Assembly: GCA_002375695.1 (NCBI GenBank)
Contig: DFMO01000015.1
Span: forward strand, 62,001-126,000
DNA from: Flavobacteriaceae bacterium UBA3591
GTDB taxonomy: Bacteria > Bacteroidota > Bacteroidia > Flavobacteriales > Flavobacteriaceae
Length of the DNA: 64,000 nt
Direction of reading: 5' to 3'
Below the pieces are notes generated by a model. That model saw nothing but the letters and a program-made list of their open reading frames with translations, did not search any database and was not told where the DNA came from. The translations under genes were made by a program, and so were the position numbers. Position 1 is the stretch's first letter; the number at the start of each line of letters is the position of its first letter. This document shows positions 8,688 through 16,761 of this stretch, piece by piece.

Positions 8688-9761
8688 ATGAAGAAAATAC
8701 TGCTAATACAAAACAAAAGAATTGGCGACGTGCTTTTAAGTTCGGTAATTGCCAACAATATTAAAAAGGTATTTCCACAAAGCGAAATTACTTTTTTTGC
8801 GTACGATTATACTACTGGTGTGTTAGAAAACAACCCAAATATAGACCGTATTTTTGCGATAAAAGAAAAGGAATTAAAGAAAATCACCAACCTTTTAAAA
8901 ACTATTTTAAAAATTAGAGGCGAGCGGTTTGATATTATTTTTGACCCCTATGCTAAGTTTCAAAGTAGAATGATTTGCTTAGGAAGCGGTGCCAAATATA
9001 GAATAGGCTTTAAACGTGCCCATAAAAAATTAAAACTTCCCTTTTACACACATCCTATAAATTTTAAAAAGAAAGCTACGCTAGCCTGCGGCCGCGGAAT
9101 TGAAGATAGAATAAATTTAATCCAATCGGTTTTTCCTTTAAAAAATGCAGATTACGAGCCGAAGATTTATTTTACAGAAGGCGAAAAAAATACTCCTAAA
9201 CTTTCCGAAATTAATCGGCCAGTACTCATGTTGGGCGTTTTAGGTAGCACACCGCAAAAAAGTATGCCGTATAAATATATTGCGCACGTAATAGACTACA
9301 TTACCGAAAATTACAACGTAACCGTACTTTTTAACTACGCTCCGCATCAAAAGGAAGAAGCATTAAAAATTTACGAAATGTGCTCCTCCAAATCGCAAAT
9401 TAATCTTGAAATTTACGCAAAATCTATTCGCGACTTTGCAGTGTTAATGAGCCAGTGTAAATTGTTGGTGAGCAATGAGGGCGGCAGTGTTCATATTGCA
9501 AAAGCTGTTGATAAACCTACGTTTACAATCTATTCACCTTATATTGACAAAGATGCGTGGAATAGTTTTGAAGACGGAAAATTTCATCAATCCATTCATC
9601 TTTTGGAAGAGCAACCCAATTTGTTTAAAAATTTCACCCCCGAAGAACGCAAAAAAATAGAAGCTAATCCTAAGTCGCTTTATTTAAAGCTCACCCCAGC
9701 GATGATTATTTCAAAATTAAAACCGTTTTTGGAGCATCATTTGGCCGAGAGCAAAAAATAA
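8688..9761 (+). CDS. Glycosyltransferase family 9 (heptosyltransferase-like)
   Basis: 357 aa from the ATG at 8688; the frame extends 87 bases upstream, but that stretch overlaps the divergent kinase start and MKKILLIQNKRIGDVLLSS is the canonical GT9 beginning (IGDVLLSS). The second half holds the donor-binding region: MLGVLGSTPQKSMPYKYIAHVIDY, then SNEGGSVHIAKAVDKPTFTIYSPY, with the conserved GGSVHIA (normally GP/GGxxHLA). GT9 enzymes add ADP-heptose or related sugars to the LPS inner core in the cytoplasm. It pairs with the divergent Kdo-kinase-like gene. Confidence 0.88.
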   Translation: MKKILLIQNKRIGDVLLSSVIANNIKKVFPQSEITFFAYDYTTGVLENNPNIDRIFAIKEKELKKITNLLKTILKIRGERFDIIFDPYAKFQSRMICLGSGAKYRIGFKRAHKKLKLPFYTHPINFKKKATLACGRGIEDRINLIQSVFPLKNADYEPKIYFTEGEKNTPKLSEINRPVLMLGVLGSTPQKSMPYKYIAHVIDYITENYNVTVLFNYAPHQKEEALKIYEMCSSKSQINLEIYAKSIRDFAVLMSQCKLLVSNEGGSVHIAKAVDKPTFTIYSPYIDKDAWNSFEDGKFHQSIHLLEEQPNLFKNFTPEERKKIEANPKSLYLKLTPAMIISKLKPFLEHHLAESKK

Positions 9762-9780
9762 TTACTTTAACAAATAGAAT

Positions 9781-11448
9781 TTAGGTAGTTGAAGCAGTTG
9801 GCTGCTCTTGTTTTAAAATTCCGTATTTAGTCCAAACGCGTTTTTCTTTTTTGGTAACCCGTCTAATGGCTTTGTTTTTAATAAACATTTCTTTTTTTAC
9901 ATATCCTCTTTCGTGGTCCAAATGTAAGGTTACGGTGCTATATCTAATTTGCAGTGGTTTAATTCCGTAGTTCATTAAGCGCTCGCCCATTTCGCGATCT
10001 TCGCCTCCGTATTGCATACGTTCGTCAAAACCATTTACCGCCAACACATCTTTTCGCCAACCCGAAGCGTTATTACCATCCCAAGTTGCACTCGTGGGTG
10101 TAAATGTGTTTAAAAAATCTTCTTTAAACCCGTATGAGGTAAGTTTATTGATTTTAAATGTTTTTTTAAGTCCGTGTTTTAAAAGCCATTTTGCATTAAA
10201 ACAACGTTGGGTTTCAATATCTTCTTTGGTAATTTGTTTTGAAATTTTCATCGACAGTTTAAAGTATCCTGCCGAAAGAAAGCAACCCGGACGGCTTAAG
10301 CCAAGGTGAGTAGAAACCAAGTCGTTACGCGGAATACAATCGCCATCGGTAAAAATTAAATATTCACCTTTGGCTTCTTTTATCGCTTTATTTAAAATTT
10401 TGGTTTTTTGAAAGCCGTGATCCTCCTGCCACACGTGCTTTATTCGCAAAGGAGATTCTTTTTTAAACGAATCTATCAACTCTTTTGTCTCTTTGGTAGA
10501 ACCGTCGTCGGCAATAATTATTTCAAAATTCTTTTCGAGTTGTTGTTCAAAACCCCAAAGTGCTTTTTTAAGCCATTCGGGCTGATTGTAGGTACTTACA
10601 ATTACCGAAACATACGGTATTTCATTGTTGTTTTTTACAATCCCAAACGAGGTCCATTTTTTATTTTGCTCGCGCGTTTGCTCACGAATAGCCAAGTTTT
10701 TATTAATCGATTCTTGGTTTTTGTACCCTCGTGGATGATCTAAGTGTAACACCACCGCATTGTAGCGTATTTGTTTACTTTTTAGCCCGTAATTGGCCAA
10801 ACGTTCGCCAAGCTCTCGGTCTTGCCCACCGTACTGCATGCGTTCGTCTAGACCGTTTACAGCTACAATATCTTTTTTCCAACCCGATGCGTTATGACCA
10901 TTCCAACTAGCATTGGTGGGTGTAAATCTATTGAGTAAAAAAGCTTTTAATGGACCCGCATACAGTTTGTTATTTTTAAAAGAATTTGGTAAGCCGTGCT
11001 GTTTTAACCACGAAAGGTTAAAACATTTTTCTGAATAAATATCTTCCTTGGTAATTTCTTTTGAAATATCCATAGGAAGCATAAAATAACCACCCGAAAG
11101 AAAGTATCCTTCTTCTCTAAATTTAACGTGCTGTTCCACAAAATCTTTTCGCGGAATACAGTCACCATCGCTCATAATTATATACTCGGTGCTACATTGA
11201 AGAATTGCTTTGTTAAGAATTTCAGATTTTTGAAACCCTTTATCTTCGTGCCAAACGTGAATGATGGGAAAAAAAACTTCAGCCTCCATACGCTTAAGCA
11301 ATTTTCGCGTTTCATCGTTAGAGCCATCGTCTGCAATTATAACTTCAAACTGCCTGTAAGTTTGATTGTTATAACCGTAAAGAACTTTTTCTAACCAGTC
11401 GCGCGAGTTGTAAGTACTTATAATTACCGAAGTATCGAGTGCAGTCAT
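9781..11448 (-). CDS. Tandem-duplicated glycosyltransferase family 2 protein (two complete GT2 modules)
   Basis: 555 aa from ATG at 11448 (a TTG 9 bases upstream lies inside the promoter box and is rejected). Residues about 4-270 and 278-550 are two copies of one module: VIISTYN / VIVSTYN, IADDGS / IADDGS, SDGDCIPR (93-100) / TDGDCIPR (367-374), FTPTNASWNGHNASGWKKD / FTPTSATWDGNNASGWRKD, DERMQYGGQDRELGERL / DERMQYGGEDREMGERL. About half of the aligned residues are identical by eye. Both DXD-type metal sites and both galactosyltransferase_7C-type ends (GGxDRExGERL) are intact, so both halves look catalytic. It may add two successive, related sugars in LPS core or capsule synthesis; this is inference. 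Confidence 0.9.
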   Translation of the reverse strand: MTALDTSVIISTYNSRDWLEKVLYGYNNQTYRQFEVIIADDGSNDETRKLLKRMEAEVFFPIIHVWHEDKGFQKSEILNKAILQCSTEYIIMSDGDCIPRKDFVEQHVKFREEGYFLSGGYFMLPMDISKEITKEDIYSEKCFNLSWLKQHGLPNSFKNNKLYAGPLKAFLLNRFTPTNASWNGHNASGWKKDIVAVNGLDERMQYGGQDRELGERLANYGLKSKQIRYNAVVLHLDHPRGYKNQESINKNLAIREQTREQNKKWTSFGIVKNNNEIPYVSVIVSTYNQPEWLKKALWGFEQQLEKNFEIIIADDGSTKETKELIDSFKKESPLRIKHVWQEDHGFQKTKILNKAIKEAKGEYLIFTDGDCIPRNDLVSTHLGLSRPGCFLSAGYFKLSMKISKQITKEDIETQRCFNAKWLLKHGLKKTFKINKLTSYGFKEDFLNTFTPTSATWDGNNASGWRKDVLAVNGFDERMQYGGEDREMGERLMNYGIKPLQIRYSTVTLHLDHERGYVKKEMFIKNKAIRRVTKKEKRVWTKYGILKQEQPTASTT

Positions 11449-11454
11449 AGGGGG

Positions 11455-11462
11455 CAAAGATA
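11455..11462 (-). promoter_or_regulatory. -7 promoter box (TATCTTTG) before the duplicated GT2
   Basis: On the minus strand TATCTTTG fits TAnnTTTG exactly and ends 6 bases before the ATG at 11448, implying a very short leader. It lies in the 17-base gap after the methyltransferase stop, so it may be an internal promoter. No clear TTG at -33 was found. Confidence 0.5.
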
Positions 11463-11465
11463 AAG

Positions 11466-12425
11466 TTATTTCTTACGTAAATAAAACGCAGCTTGATCTC
11501 CGCGTTGCTCTTTATTTAGGCTGTGAGCTTTCTTTTGAAATTTAAAATTCTGAATTTTTCGTTTTAAAGAATGTTTAAACCCTTTAAATTTTGGCGCCGA
11601 AAGGGGAATGTCTTTTTTGTACTTTTCACTGCCGCTAAATTGAAAATGTGTAGAGTCATATTCAACCTTAAACAACTCAAAATTAGCTTTTTCGGCCAGA
11701 ATTTGCATGCTTTTTTTAGAATGTAAAAAGAAGTGGCGCGGCGCATCCAACTGCACCCAATCTACCCCGTAATGCTCCCATGCAAATGAAGAAACTGTAG
11801 GGATTCTAATAATACACACCCCTTTTGGAGCCAGCAAATTATGTGCTTTTTTTAAACTTTCAAACGGGTTTGGTAAATGCTCAAAAGCGTGATGATACGT
11901 AATTATATCAAAAGTAGTTTCAATATCGTAAAGGCTACATTTTTTAATTGTGAGGCCATTTTTATATTCAATTGTTTTATTTAAAAATGGATCGCAACCC
12001 ATTACATTTTTAAAGCCAACTTCGGCAAGCGGATATAAAAAATTTCGGCCATTGCCGCAGCCTACATCCAAAATTCGAGTGTTTTCAGTAACATTTAAAT
12101 CTTTAAAAATAACGTATTCTTTCTTCCCTAAAACCTTCCGCAGGGTAGCATTGTAAAACTTACCCCCCAAGGCGGCAGCTTTGTACTGTTTCTTTTTTAT
12201 GGCGCCTTTAAAACCTTTAAACTTTTTACCGTCGTAACTATTAAAACTGTAATAATTACCGGGGTAGTATTTTGCAATATTCTGTGGAAATTCAGCAATT
12301 TGTAAACACCCGCAGTTTGCACACTGAAAATACTTAAAAGTTTCGCGTAAGCCGTACATCATTTCTCTTGCGGTAAAAGCTTTATTATCTGTGCTATTAT
12401 TACAAATTCGGCAGGTTTGGGTCAT
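11466..12425 (-). CDS. Class I SAM-dependent methyltransferase with N-terminal zinc ribbon
   Basis: 319 aa from the ATG at 12425; the frame is open upstream, but that part runs through the divergent promoter region. N-terminus: CxxC (C5, C8) and CxxC (C35, C38), a putative zinc ribbon. The methyltransferase fold follows, with SAM motif I RILDVGCGNGRNF at about 118-130 and post-motif HHAFEHLPNPFESLKKAHNLL. This architecture is common among methyltransferases in cell-surface glycan clusters. It lies 17 bases upstream of the duplicated GT2 and is divergent from the WaaE-like genes, so a sugar or core methylation role is inferred. Confidence 0.87.
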   Translation of the reverse strand: MTQTCRICNNSTDNKAFTAREMMYGLRETFKYFQCANCGCLQIAEFPQNIAKYYPGNYYSFNSYDGKKFKGFKGAIKKKQYKAAALGGKFYNATLRKVLGKKEYVIFKDLNVTENTRILDVGCGNGRNFLYPLAEVGFKNVMGCDPFLNKTIEYKNGLTIKKCSLYDIETTFDIITYHHAFEHLPNPFESLKKAHNLLAPKGVCIIRIPTVSSFAWEHYGVDWVQLDAPRHFFLHSKKSMQILAEKANFELFKVEYDSTHFQFSGSEKYKKDIPLSAPKFKGFKHSLKRKIQNFKFQKKAHSLNKEQRGDQAAFYLRKK

Positions 12426-12442
12426 AAACTGAAAGTTGCTAT

Positions 12443-12475
12443 TTGCCGTAAAGATAAAGTTATTTACTAATTTTG
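12443..12475 (+). promoter_or_regulatory. Promoter of the WaaE-like gene (TTG-N22-TAATTTTG)
   Basis: TTG at 12443-12445 and TAATTTTG at 12468-12475 are separated by 22 bases, within the flavobacterial spacing range. The box ends 5 bases before the ATG at 12481. A near-match TATCTTTA on the opposite strand may serve the divergent methyltransferase. Confidence 0.6.
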
Positions 12476-12480
12476 CGCTA

Positions 12481-13218
12481 ATGGCGAAACTATCTGTAAT
12501 TATTCCAACTTTTAACGAAGAAGCATATCTTGAAGACGCTTTATTTTCGGTGAGTTTTGCCGATGAAATAATAGTAATTGATTCCTTTAGTACAGATAAT
12601 ACACCACAGATTGCAATAAAATACGCAACCAAATTTTTACAACGTGAATTTGATAATTTTTCAAATCAAAAAAATTATGCGCTAAAAGAAGCTACAGGCG
12701 ACTGGGTTTTATTTGTAGATGCAGATGAACGGGTTACACATTCGCTGGAAATTGAAATTATAAAAACCCTTAAAAACCCGAAACACGGCGGCTATAAAAT
12801 TAATTTTCCACATTTTTATATGAATCGGTTTTTGTACCATCACAGCGATGATGTATTAAGACTGGTGCGGCGCGAAGGCGCAATATTTTCGGGCTCGGTT
12901 CACGAAAAATTAATTTGCCAAGGCAGTGTTGGAAAGCTAAAAAATAAAATGCTGCACTTTACTTATAAAGGGTTAGAAAACTACATTAAAAAAAAGGAAT
13001 CTTACGCTTGGTTTCAGGCGCAACAGCTATATGAAAAAGGAAAAAAAGTAACTTGGTTTCACCTATTATTTAAACCAACGTATCGGTTTTTTAGATCGTT
13101 TATTTTAAAGGGCGGTTTTCGCGATGGCGTGCCGGGAATGACCGTCGCCGCTGTAAATGCATACGGTGTTTTTGAACGTTATGTAAAGCTGAGATTGTTG
13201 CAAAAAGGACTTAAATAA
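12481..13218 (+). CDS. Glycosyltransferase family 2, WaaE/KdtX-like (copy 1)
   Basis: 245 aa from ATG 12481, directly after a promoter box. N-terminal GT-A domain: LSVIIPTFNEEAYLEDAL, IVIDSFSTDNT, the NFSNQKNYALKEATGDWVLFVDADERV block with DxD-type D-A-D, and the family phrases KINFPHFYMNRFL and RLVRREGAIFSGSVHEKL. The C-terminus has the basic helix and HLLFKPTYRFFRSFILKGGFRDG typical of the WaaE-type LPS core beta-1,4-glucosyltransferase family. It is followed by a paralogue of the same length and layout, suggesting consecutive additions to the core. Confidence 0.9.
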   Translation: MAKLSVIIPTFNEEAYLEDALFSVSFADEIIVIDSFSTDNTPQIAIKYATKFLQREFDNFSNQKNYALKEATGDWVLFVDADERVTHSLEIEIIKTLKNPKHGGYKINFPHFYMNRFLYHHSDDVLRLVRREGAIFSGSVHEKLICQGSVGKLKNKMLHFTYKGLENYIKKKESYAWFQAQQLYEKGKKVTWFHLLFKPTYRFFRSFILKGGFRDGVPGMTVAAVNAYGVFERYVKLRLLQKGLK

Positions 13219-13276
13219 ACTAAAAAGGGCTAACATTTAAAAAACATTACTTTTATCCACAGTAACCACCATTTAT

Positions 13277-14038
13277 TTGAAAAATCCTGTAAAAATAACC
13301 GGCATTGCAATTACGCTAAACGAAGCGCACAATATTGAAAAATATATTGCCAGCCTTTGGTTTGTAGATGAAATTGTAATTGTAGATTCTTTTAGCAGCG
13401 ATAATACAGTTGCCTTGGCTAAAAAGCACGAAAAAGTTACTGTTTATCAACGCACTTTCGATAATTTTTCGGCTCAAAAAAACTATGCTATTTCAAAAGC
13501 AACAAATAATTGGGTTACTTTTTTCGATCTCGATGAAGAGGTTACGCCGCAGCTGGCTACCGAAATTATAGAAACGTTTAAAAATCCTTCGGCTATTGCC
13601 TATTATGTAAAGCGCGATTTTTATTTTATGGGAAAACGCATAAAATACAGTGGGTTACAAAACGATTTTATTATTCGGTTTTTTAATAAAAATAACTGTA
13701 AATACAATGCAAACTTGGTTCACGAAACCTTGGAAGCCAATGGTAAAACTGAAAGACTAAAAAACAGTTTACCGCACCACACTTATAAATCTTTTGACGA
13801 TTACACTTCAAAAATGCATCAATACAGTGCATTGCAGGCTAAAATGCTTTACAAAAAAGGTAAAAAGCCAAATTACTATCACTTTTTATTTCGCCCGTTT
13901 TATCGTTTTTGGAATCAGTTTATTTTTAGGCTTGGCGTTTTAGATGGAAAAGAAGGATTTATACTCGCTTACGTTAGCGCGTTTTCGGTGTTTAAACGGT
14001 ATGTAAATTTATGGTTGTTATACAGAAAAATTGACTAA
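13277..14038 (+). CDS. Glycosyltransferase family 2, WaaE/KdtX-like (copy 2)
   Basis: 253 aa, TTG start at 13277 (KNPVKITGIAITLNEAHNIEKYI); no ATG fits the conserved N-terminus. It shows the same blocks as the preceding gene: IVDSFSSDNT, TFDNFSAQKNYAISKATNNWVTFFDLDEEVT, KRDFYFMGKRIKYSG, LVHETLEANGKTERL and HFLFRPFYRFWNQFIFRLGVLDGKEGF. It is clearly a paralogue but well diverged, so the duplication is old. It is probably an LPS-core glycosyltransferase acting next to copy 1. Confidence 0.88.
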   Translation: MKNPVKITGIAITLNEAHNIEKYIASLWFVDEIVIVDSFSSDNTVALAKKHEKVTVYQRTFDNFSAQKNYAISKATNNWVTFFDLDEEVTPQLATEIIETFKNPSAIAYYVKRDFYFMGKRIKYSGLQNDFIIRFFNKNNCKYNANLVHETLEANGKTERLKNSLPHHTYKSFDDYTSKMHQYSALQAKMLYKKGKKPNYYHFLFRPFYRFWNQFIFRLGVLDGKEGFILAYVSAFSVFKRYVNLWLLYRKID

Positions 14039-14053
14039 TCTTAAATCGCTATT

Positions 14054-15118
14054 TTGAAACAAGTTTTTTTAGAGTCGCATAATTTAAAAAACCGTTTTTC
14101 GGGTTTTGGGCAATTTAATTACCACTTAATTAAAGCAATGGCCCAATTTCGGCAAGATACATTTGAAATTGTTTTAAATGCGAAGAATACGGCAGCACTA
14201 AAAGAAGAATTTGGCGATGCTTTTAAATATCGAAAATACAGTTCGCTTACCCGCCATAAACCCTTCCGAATAAAGAAAAAATACAATTTGTGGCATTGTT
14301 TAAATCAGAATATCAAAATTGAACCTTTCTTTAAAACCCCCTGTTTATTAACGGTTCACGACGTGCATTTTGTTACCGAAAATTCTGTTGAAATACAGGA
14401 AAAACTTAAAAAGCAATTCCGTCAAAAATTAGAAAAAAGTAGCGCAATAACGTACATTTCAGAATTTGCAAAACAAGACACCCACGCTCATTTTAATGTG
14501 CCAAACGTACCAGAATACGTTATTTACAACGGCAACACCATAACAGACATCTCAATTCCCAAAGATTTTAAACCTTCAATTTTACCTCCAAAGCCCTATT
14601 TGTTTTCTATTGGAGAATTTAGTGACCGTAAAAATTTTATTACGCTTGTAGAAATGCTACGGTTTTTACCAAACTACAACTTGGTGTTAGCAGGCAATAA
14701 CAACTCTGCTTACGCTCAAAAATTAACCGCTTTGGTAGCGCAACACAAACTTGAAAACAGCGTATTTCAAACTGGAAAAATAACCGATTTAGAAAAACAA
14801 TATTACCTAAAAAATTGCGAAGCCTTTGTGTTTCCGTCGCAACGTGAAGGATTTGGTATCCCGCCAATTGAAGCCATGCGTTTTGGAAAACCTGTATTTT
14901 TATCAAACAACACTTCTCTTCCCGAAATTGGCGGGGAGCACAGTTTTTACTGGAGTCATTACGATGCAGAATACATGGCAAATAAATTTACAAGCGGAAT
15001 GGATAAGTATAACGCAAACAAAGCGTTTTACGAAAATTGGTATACCCAACGCGCCAAAAGTTTTAACTGGGAAAATACAGCAAAGCAATATTTAGACGTG
15101 TATAAAAGCCTAATATAA
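14054..15118 (+). CDS. Glycosyltransferase family 4 (GT-B)
   Basis: 354 aa, TTG start 15 bases after the previous stop (KQVFLESHNLKNRFSGFGQFNYHLIKAM). The N-terminal Rossmann half recognises the acceptor. The C-terminal half carries PPKPYLFSIGEFSDRKNF, NLVLAGNNNSAY and the donor-binding EX7E-type stretch FVFPSQREGFGIPPIEAMRFGKPVFLSNNTSLPEIGG. GT4 retaining enzymes of this kind build LPS core or O-chains. It is the last gene of the run starting at 12481. Confidence 0.88.
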   Translation: MKQVFLESHNLKNRFSGFGQFNYHLIKAMAQFRQDTFEIVLNAKNTAALKEEFGDAFKYRKYSSLTRHKPFRIKKKYNLWHCLNQNIKIEPFFKTPCLLTVHDVHFVTENSVEIQEKLKKQFRQKLEKSSAITYISEFAKQDTHAHFNVPNVPEYVIYNGNTITDISIPKDFKPSILPPKPYLFSIGEFSDRKNFITLVEMLRFLPNYNLVLAGNNNSAYAQKLTALVAQHKLENSVFQTGKITDLEKQYYLKNCEAFVFPSQREGFGIPPIEAMRFGKPVFLSNNTSLPEIGGEHSFYWSHYDAEYMANKFTSGMDKYNANKAFYENWYTQRAKSFNWENTAKQYLDVYKSLI

Positions 15119-15161
15119 TGGTCCAATTTTTTACGGTTAAATAATTAAAACTTTCGTTTAC

Positions 15162-15188
15162 TTGCCATTGGGAGTAATTGTATCTTTG
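15162..15188 (+). promoter_or_regulatory. Promoter (TTG-N16-TATCTTTG) before the GT2 at 15227
   Basis: TATCTTTG at 15181-15188 matches TAnnTTTG exactly; TTG at 15162-15164 gives a 16-base spacer, one short of the usual range. The ATG follows 38 bases later, so this gene and the downstream tsaC and cca may form their own transcript. Confidence 0.6.
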
Positions 15189-15226
15189 TCACTGCTACTT
15201 AAAAAACTGCCACTAAAATTCAACTA

Positions 15227-16135
15227 ATGGATGTTGCCGTAATCATTATAAATTACAACTCTTCAAAATATACTTTGGAGTGTATTAATACGGTAATTAA
15301 AAAAACGCCAGCAAATATTAGCTATGAAATTATTGTGGTGGATAATAATTCTACGCTTTCAGAATACAAAATTTTAGAAGATAATTTTCCAAAGCATAAA
15401 CATATTTCGTTACATAGAAGTGTAATAAACACAGGCTTTGGCGGCGGAAATATGTACGGTGCTCAATTTGCAAATGCCAATTATCTGCTATTTTTAAACA
15501 ACGATGCCATGTTGCTTAATAATTGTTTAGAAATATTATTAAATTTTATGAAAACCCATCCAAAAGTTGGTGTTTGCACGGCTCAAAATTTTGATGAAAA
15601 CCATAATTTTGTCCCCTCTTTTGACCATAACAAAGGGATACGGCGACTGCTTTTAGGGCGTGGATATTTAGAAAAAAGTAATCCAAATTTATACCCAAAA
15701 CGAAAAAAAGAATATAGTAACCCTTTACAAGTTAATTGGGTAAATGGGGCCTTTTTATTTTTTGATACCAACGCTTTCGCCAAAGTGGGGGGTTTTGATT
15801 CAAATATCTTTTTGTACTGGGAAGAAATGGACATTTGCCATCGATTAAAAAAAGTGGGATATGAATCGTGGTTGGTACCAGAAGCACAAATTTTACATCA
15901 CCAAGGGGTAAGTACAGGCGTTTCAAAAGCTATTGCTAAAGAAAGTTATATCTCGTATTTATACGTACTTCGGAAAAATTTTGGGTATGTAAAATATCAA
16001 TTTATAAGAATGTATTTGGCAATAGTTTTAAGCTTAAAACCAAAAAAATGGTATTTATTACCCATTATTTTAAAAAGCAATAACCTAACCCAATCACTAA
16101 AGTTAAAACAAAAAATTACCTTTTTAGATGAATAA
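15227..16135 (+). CDS. Glycosyltransferase family 2 (WbbL/rhamnosyltransferase-like)
   Basis: 302 aa, ATG start (DVAVIIINYNSSKYTLECI). GT2 blocks: IIVVDNNSTLSEY, NTGFGGGNMYGAQFANANYLLFLNNDAML with the metal-binding N-N-D, and VNWVNGAFLFFDTNAFAKVGGFDSNIFLYWEEMDICHRLKKVGYES followed by HHQGVST. That order is the signature of WbbL-type rhamnosyltransferase relatives. The C-terminus has a hydrophobic helix (IRMYLAIVLSL). Its stop overlaps the tsaC start by 8 bases. Confidence 0.9.
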   Translation: MDVAVIIINYNSSKYTLECINTVIKKTPANISYEIIVVDNNSTLSEYKILEDNFPKHKHISLHRSVINTGFGGGNMYGAQFANANYLLFLNNDAMLLNNCLEILLNFMKTHPKVGVCTAQNFDENHNFVPSFDHNKGIRRLLLGRGYLEKSNPNLYPKRKKEYSNPLQVNWVNGAFLFFDTNAFAKVGGFDSNIFLYWEEMDICHRLKKVGYESWLVPEAQILHHQGVSTGVSKAIAKESYISYLYVLRKNFGYVKYQFIRMYLAIVLSLKPKKWYLLPIILKSNNLTQSLKLKQKITFLDE

Positions 16136-16688
16136 CGAAATTGAAAATTGTTTAGCAGTTTTAAAAAAAGGAGGCATCATTCTTTATCCAACCGATACTG
16201 TTTGGGGAATTGGTTGCGATGCTACAAATGCCAAAGCTGTAGAAAAAATTTTTCAGCTTAAAAACCGCAGCGATAAAAAGTCGCTAATATGTTTAGTAAG
16301 CGATTTTAAAATGCTAAATGAATATATTGAAGATGTTCCCGAAGTGGCTTATGATATTCTAAAATATGCTTCAAAACCCACCACGATAATTTACGACGAC
16401 CCCATTCGCGTAGCCGAAAATTTAATCGCCGAAGATAACTCGCTTGCCGTGCGGGTTCCGAAGGACGATTTTTGTAAAAAATTAATTAAAAAATTACGAA
16501 AACCATTGGTTTCAACTTCGGCAAATGTAAGCGGTGAAAAAACACCTCAAAGTTTTAAGGAAATAGACCCCGTTATTTTGGAAGGCGTAGACTATATTGT
16601 AAATTTGCATCGCGAAAAAAAATCTGGCAAACCTTCGGCAATAATTAAGTTGAAGAATGACGGTTCGGTGAAAGTAATTCGGCAATAA
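16128..16688 (+). CDS. tsaC: Threonylcarbamoyl-AMP synthase (TsaC/YrdC family)
   Basis: 186 aa, ATG start overlapping the preceding stop. The YrdC fold is evident: KKGGIILYPTDTVWGIGCDATN near the N-terminus, FQLKNRSDKKSLICLVSD, the conserved KPTTIIYD, NSLAVRVPKDDFCKKLI and STSANVSGEKTP. The enzyme makes threonylcarbamoyl-AMP from Thr, bicarbonate and ATP for t6A37 modification of ANN-decoding tRNAs. The length fits the short TsaC type rather than the longer Sua5. In the variant start of the K-R-S-D motif the protein keeps NRSDKK. Confidence 0.93.
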   Translation: MNNEIENCLAVLKKGGIILYPTDTVWGIGCDATNAKAVEKIFQLKNRSDKKSLICLVSDFKMLNEYIEDVPEVAYDILKYASKPTTIIYDDPIRVAENLIAEDNSLAVRVPKDDFCKKLIKKLRKPLVSTSANVSGEKTPQSFKEIDPVILEGVDYIVNLHREKKSGKPSAIIKLKNDGSVKVIRQ

Positions 16689-16711
16689 TTTTTACATAAA
16701 ACAAGGAGACG

Positions 16712-16753
16712 AAAGTCGCAAAACTAATTACTTTGCGCCTGTGCGACTTTGCG
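16712..16753. repeat. Inverted arrangement of CTTTGCG-type short repeats before cca
   Basis: AAAGTCGCA (16712-16720) and TGCGACTTT (16742-16750) form a perfect 9-bp inverted repeat with a 21-base loop. The right side is also a run of three 8-mers: ACTTTGCG, CCTGTGCG, ACTTTGCG (16730-16753). It sits in the 73-base gap between tsaC and cca and might form a stem in the cca leader. Confidence 0.7.
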
Positions 16754-16761
16754 AAAAAACA

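Noticed and set aside
12426..12632. Upstream extension of the methyltransferase frame
   Set aside because: It is antisense to the promoter and start of the WaaE-like gene and has no similarity to methyltransferases; MTQTCRIC starts the zinc ribbon.
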